NCBI GenBank assembly: GCA_016880695.1
Contig: JAEHCY010000195.1
Coordinates: 1 to 21,475 of the forward strand
DNA length: 21,475 nt
Direction of reading: 5' to 3'
Origin: Chromatiaceae bacterium
GTDB taxonomy: Bacteria > Pseudomonadota > Gammaproteobacteria > Chromatiales > Chromatiaceae
In this document: positions 18,012 through 21,475 of the stretch, piece by piece
Numbering within the stretch: position 1 is the first letter of the stretch
Layout: each line of letters starts with the position of its first letter
Translations under genes and position numbers: made by a program
Notes under the pieces: generated by a model
Seen by the model: only the letters and a program-made list of their open reading frames with translations
Databases searched by the model: none
Told to the model about the DNA's origin: nothing

Positions 18012-18440
18012 CTACACCGAGGGCGTAGCCTGGTCGTAGTCCGTCTTGGAGCCGGTCATGTCCCAGGCGAAGGTGCAGTCGAGATAGGAGAGGACCAACA
18101 CCAGCCCGCGCTCCCCGTCGTCCAGCATCACCGCCAACGGGGACCTCCTGCCAAACTGGCGATTGCCCTTGCGCACCCAAAGCGTGCGCATCTCGGTGTT
18201 GCGCGGAAAATAGGTCTGGAGCGCATTCTCGATCCGGACCAGATATCCCACCCGGCGCATCACCTGGGGCTCATCCGGCAGGGGCTCCCCCTCGCCCGCG
18301 ACCCCTAGGGTAGGCATGCCGACGGCCGCCGGCAGATCCAGGATACGATGCATGTCGGGCGCCCGCATGCCCCAGGCCGTGAGGAGGCTGATCACGCGCC
18401 GTGTCAGCGAGCCCCGCTCTTCCAAAGTCAAATTCTCCAT
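18012..18440 (-). CDS. MbcA/ParS/Xre antitoxin-domain protein (orphan)
   Basis: The 142-residue product has an N-terminal helical part (1-65: LTRRVISLLTAWGMRAPDMH, then DLPAAVGMPTL). A C-terminal domain (about 68-124) contains ALQTYFPRNTEMRTLWV, then NRQFGRRSPLAVMLDDGERG and LSYLDCTF. This matches the toxin-binding DUF2384-type domain of MbcA/ParS/Xre antitoxins (family pattern: LFP-N---WL--PN--FGGRSPL-VML-DG--GL). No RES-domain toxin lies beside it, and no clear Xre helix-turn-helix is seen. The ATG at 18440 is chosen over a much longer open frame because of a GAGGGGG just upstream. It is convergent with batD and divergent from moxR-2. Role unknown: antitoxin remnant, regulator or domesticated protein. 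Confidence 0.75.
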   Translation of the reverse strand: MENLTLEERGSLTRRVISLLTAWGMRAPDMHRILDLPAAVGMPTLGVAGEGEPLPDEPQVMRRVGYLVRIENALQTYFPRNTEMRTLWVRKGNRQFGRRSPLAVMLDDGERGLVLVLSYLDCTFAWDMTGSKTDYDQATPSV

Positions 18441-18442
18441 AG

Positions 18443-18449
18443 CCCCCTC
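18443..18449 (-). promoter_or_regulatory. Ribosome binding site of the antitoxin-domain gene
   Basis: GAGGGGG on the minus strand, 2-4 nt before ATG 18440. It decides this start against a frame open 128 codons further upstream. Confidence 0.6.
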
Positions 18450-18592
18450 AGTGTGACCGCAGCAGGCGCCGGCGACGCCTCGATCGCCCAGAAGTGAGGT
18501 CACAACGCCCTTTCTCCAAGGGTGCTGGAGCTGCCAACGTCCCGCCCAAACCCGTCTCTGCCAGGCCATCCGCGCGCGGGTGCCGGCCCCGC

Positions 18593-18646
18593 TTGGTTCG
18601 ACGCCAACCCCAACGCGTTGCGCTCCCTTCCGGCAAGAGACCGGAA
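18593..18646. repeat. Three adjacent inverted repeats
   Basis: TTGG (18593-18596) with CCAA (18604-18607); the perfect 10-bp palindrome CAACGCGTTG (18611-18620); and TTCCGG (18628-18633) with CCGGAA (18641-18646) around a 7-nt loop. They lie in the divergent region and could be operators. Confidence 0.55.
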
Positions 18647-18911
18647 CAACCGGATACACTGCCGGCCTACCCGACACATGAACAAATGGCAACCCTGGGG
18701 AAAGCCCCCAGTAAGCCTGAATTGGGCACACTGATGTGGGTATGCGGCGGCGTTCTCCGCACGGCACTCCGGGCGACTGGTGGCCGGGGCTCCCGTCTCT
18801 CAGGGCACTTCCGGCGACCGCCACGGTCTGACAGAGCGCACGGCGGCCAAGCGGGTAAAATCAGCCCCCGATCGCCGTCCCGAGCCCGAGCAACTGGCGC
18901 GATTCGCCATC

Positions 18912-18916
18912 AGGAG
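18912..18916 (+). promoter_or_regulatory. Ribosome binding site of moxR-2
   Basis: AGGAG, 10 nt before ATG 18927. It supports this start over an in-frame alternative start 147 bp upstream. Confidence 0.55.
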
Positions 18917-18926
18917 CACCCAGCCC

Positions 18927-19922
<996 letters not shown>

Positions 19923-19941
19923 TCGGCGGTGCGATAGCGGC

Positions 19942-20889
19942 ATGCCACAGGCGCCATCCCACCGCGAGGACCCCCGGGTGCGGGTACAGAGCGATGACCT
20001 GATCGCCCTGCGCATGCGGGTGCGGGGCCTGCGTGTGGGGGGGCGGCGGCCCGCCGGCGCGGCGCTCGCTGGGGTGCACGGCTCCCGCTTTCGCGGGCGG
20101 GGCATGGATTATCTGGAGTCGCGCCACTACCAACCCGGAGACGACATCCGCAGCCTCGACTGGCGCATCACCGCCCGCACCGCTGTACCCTACACCAAGG
20201 TGTTTCACGAGGAGCGGGAGCGCCCTGTCGTCGCCCTGGTGGATTTCGGGCCGAGCATGTTCTTCGCCAGCCGCGGCGCCTTCAAGGCGGTGCAGGCTGC
20301 CCGCCTGGCCGCTCTGCTGGGCTGGGCGGCGGTGGCGCGCGGCGACCGCATCGGCGGGCTCCTGTTCAACGGCGGCCACCGCGAGCTCCCCCCCACCGGC
20401 GGACGGCGCGGGGCCCTGCGCCTGGTTCTGGCCCTCACCGAGGCGGGCGCGGTCTCCCACAGGGGCCCCGTCGTGCCGGGCGGCCTCTCCCATGCGCTCG
20501 GGCGGCTGCGGCGGGTGGCCCGCCCGGGAAGCCTGGTCTACCTGATCAGCGACTTCCACAGCCGTGATGAGCTCACCAGCCCGAACCTCGCCCTGCTTTG
20601 CCGCCACAATGACCTGGTGCTGGTGCAGGTGGTGGACCCCCTGGAGCAGGCGCCCCCACCCCCCGGCCGCTACCCGGTCACCGACGGCGAGCGCCGGGGC
20701 CTGCTCAACACCCAGCGGCTGAGCGACTGCGACGCCTACGCGGAATACTTCGCCCGCCACCACGCGGCGGTGCAGCGGCTGGCCCTGGAGCATCAATTGC
20801 CCCTGCTGCAGCTCGGCACCGAGGACGATCCACTCGGGGTCCTTCAGGCACCCCTGCGACCCGCGCCGCGCGCTGGGGAGGCGGCATGA
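19942..20889 (+). CDS. DUF58 domain protein with VWA-like fold (copy 2)
   Basis: The 315-residue paralog of the DUF58 protein in operon 1 shows YLESRHYQPGDDIRSLDW (57-74), then ITARTAVPYTKVFHEERERP. The MIDAS-like site VDFGPSM (100-106) keeps the serine absent from copy 1. LVYLISDFHSRDEL and VVDPLEQAPPP (the latter after the VWA core) match the usual family layout. The N-terminus is Arg-rich (SHREDPRVRVQSDDLIALRM). The C-terminus ends ATGA-overlapped with DUF4381 copy 2. No membrane segment. Confidence 0.92.
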   Translation: MPQAPSHREDPRVRVQSDDLIALRMRVRGLRVGGRRPAGAALAGVHGSRFRGRGMDYLESRHYQPGDDIRSLDWRITARTAVPYTKVFHEERERPVVALVDFGPSMFFASRGAFKAVQAARLAALLGWAAVARGDRIGGLLFNGGHRELPPTGGRRGALRLVLALTEAGAVSHRGPVVPGGLSHALGRLRRVARPGSLVYLISDFHSRDELTSPNLALLCRHNDLVLVQVVDPLEQAPPPPGRYPVTDGERRGLLNTQRLSDCDAYAEYFARHHAAVQRLALEHQLPLLQLGTEDDPLGVLQAPLRPAPRAGEAA

Positions 20890-21344
20890 ACCCCGAGGAG
20901 ACCCTGCAACTGCGGGACATTCACCTGCCGCCGGAGCCGGGTTTCTGGCCGCCCGCACCGGGCTGGTGGCTGCTCGCCGGCATCGGGGCCGCGCTGCTGG
21001 TGTGGCTGGCGCTTGTCCTGCGACGACGGCTCGCTCACCACCGGCTGCAGCGGCGGGTGCTGGCGGAGCTGGCGGCCCTCGCCGGGAGCGATGATGGCCC
21101 CCGGGCTGCGGCGGAGGTCTCCGCGCTGCTCAAGCGGGTTGCCCTGGCCCGCTTCCCCCGCCGCGAGGTGGCGCCCCTGGCCGGCGAGGCCTGGCTTGAG
21201 TTTCTCGACCGCACCGGTGGCAACGGCCGTTTTCGCACCGGGCCGGGCCGCCCCCTGGCGGAGGCCCCCTATGCGCGCCAATGCAGGCTTGCCCTGCCGC
21301 CCCTGCTCGAGGTGGCCCACGCCTGGGTGAGGCGGAACCTGTGA
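20886..21344 (+). CDS. DUF4381 membrane protein (copy 2)
   Basis: The 152-residue protein begins MNPEETLQLRDIHLPPEPGF, followed by WPPAPGWW and one transmembrane helix (about 28-45), then an Arg-rich stop-transfer. The cytoplasmic domain has EVSALLKRVALARFPRREVA, PLAGEAWLEFLDRTGG and AEAPYARQ, the same blocks as copy 1. The ATG overlaps the DUF58 stop (ATGA), and its stop overlaps the next start as GTGA. It is shorter than copy 1, lacking the segment after the helix. A membrane adaptor between MoxR and VWA proteins is an inference. Confidence 0.9.
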   Translation: MNPEETLQLRDIHLPPEPGFWPPAPGWWLLAGIGAALLVWLALVLRRRLAHHRLQRRVLAELAALAGSDDGPRAAAEVSALLKRVALARFPRREVAPLAGEAWLEFLDRTGGNGRFRTGPGRPLAEAPYARQCRLALPPLLEVAHAWVRRNL

Positions 21345-21475
21345 ACCTCGAGCTGGCCTGGCCCTGGGCACTTGGCGCACTGCCGCTGCCGCTTGTGGCT
21401 GCGAGACTCTTGCCCCGGGCCCCGAGCGGTGGCGAGCGGGCGGTGCGCCTGCCCTTTCTCGGGGCCATCGGCCCC
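21341..21475 (+). CDS. BatA-like VWA protein, N-terminus (cut by window edge)
   Basis: Only 45 residues are visible. The GTG start overlaps the DUF4381 stop as GTGA. The sequence NLELAWPWALGALPLPLVAA, then RLLPRAP, matches the N-terminal membrane segment of BatA copy 1 (FEFNWPWAALLLLAPLLANR, then FWPRPE). The position after DUF4381 is the same as in operon 1. The VWA domain itself lies beyond the edge, so the call rests on the anchor and gene order. Confidence 0.8.
   Translation, partial: MNLELAWPWALGALPLPLVAARLLPRAPSGGERAVRLPFLGAIGP

Larger units (their letters stand above)
18441..18926. other. Divergent intergenic region upstream of moxR-2
   Basis: No convincing gene is seen in 486 bp. 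It holds a cluster of inverted repeats (18593-18646) and a plus-strand TAAAAT near 18856-18861 without a well-placed -35. Promoters for both flanking genes should lie here. Confidence 0.55.

Noticed and set aside
18590..18612. tRNA-like T-arm (stem with loop TTCGACG)
   Set aside because: No matching acceptor, D-arm or anticodon arm at the right distances; counted only as an inverted repeat.

Overview
This window is GC-rich chromosomal DNA from a gammaproteobacterium. The gene order hisB-hisH-hisA-hisF-hisI-hisE-tatA-tatB-tatC, the separate hisI and hisE genes, the pip-dtd pair upstream of hisB, and the MoxR/DUF58/DUF4381/BatA-D cluster fit a purple-sulfur or Ectothiorhodospiraceae-like lineage. 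That placement is inferred from gene content and order only.

Left part (1-9364, all genes on the minus strand). Read in the direction of transcription: typA (ribosome-associated GTPase), a 233-bp gap, then a tightly packed series pip, dtd, hisB, hisH, hisA, hisF, hisI, hisE, and after a 237-bp gap tatA, tatB, tatC. The N-terminus of an exported DUF255 thioredoxin-like protein runs off the left edge. The his genes cover all late and central steps of histidine synthesis except hisG, hisD and hisC, which are not here. TatA/B/C form the twin-arginine translocase. TatC has an unusual cytoplasmic tail of about 145 residues ending in a FimV/TPR-like helical module. The typA-pip gap holds a strong intrinsic terminator on the plus strand, opposite to both flanking genes, preceded by a cluster of GGA motifs. 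This is a candidate small RNA, possibly CsrA/RsmA-binding.

Centre (9365-10226). An 862-bp gene-free divergent region separates typA from the first MoxR operon. It contains a striking AT-rich island with a perfect DnaA box, a perfect IHF-consensus match and AT-rich inverted repeats, followed by GC-rich DNA with hairpins.

Right part (10227-21475, plus strand except one gene). A complete MoxR-Bat operon (moxR, DUF58, DUF4381, batA, batB, batC, batD) is followed by a convergent single gene for an MbcA/ParS/Xre-type antitoxin-domain protein with no toxin next to it. A second paralogous operon follows (moxR, DUF58, DUF4381 and the start of a BatA-like gene cut by the right edge). MoxR ATPases work with VWA-domain partners in complex assembly and envelope stress tolerance. 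Two copies side by side suggest two parallel, diverged machines. The first has a BatC with a huge K/E/Q-rich region containing three 66-bp tandem repeats, a BatD with a Pro/Gly/Trp-rich insert, and a DUF58 protein with an altered metal-site motif.

Most adjacent genes within each operon overlap by a few bases (GTGA, ATGA, TGATG), indicating translational coupling, and GTG starts are frequent.
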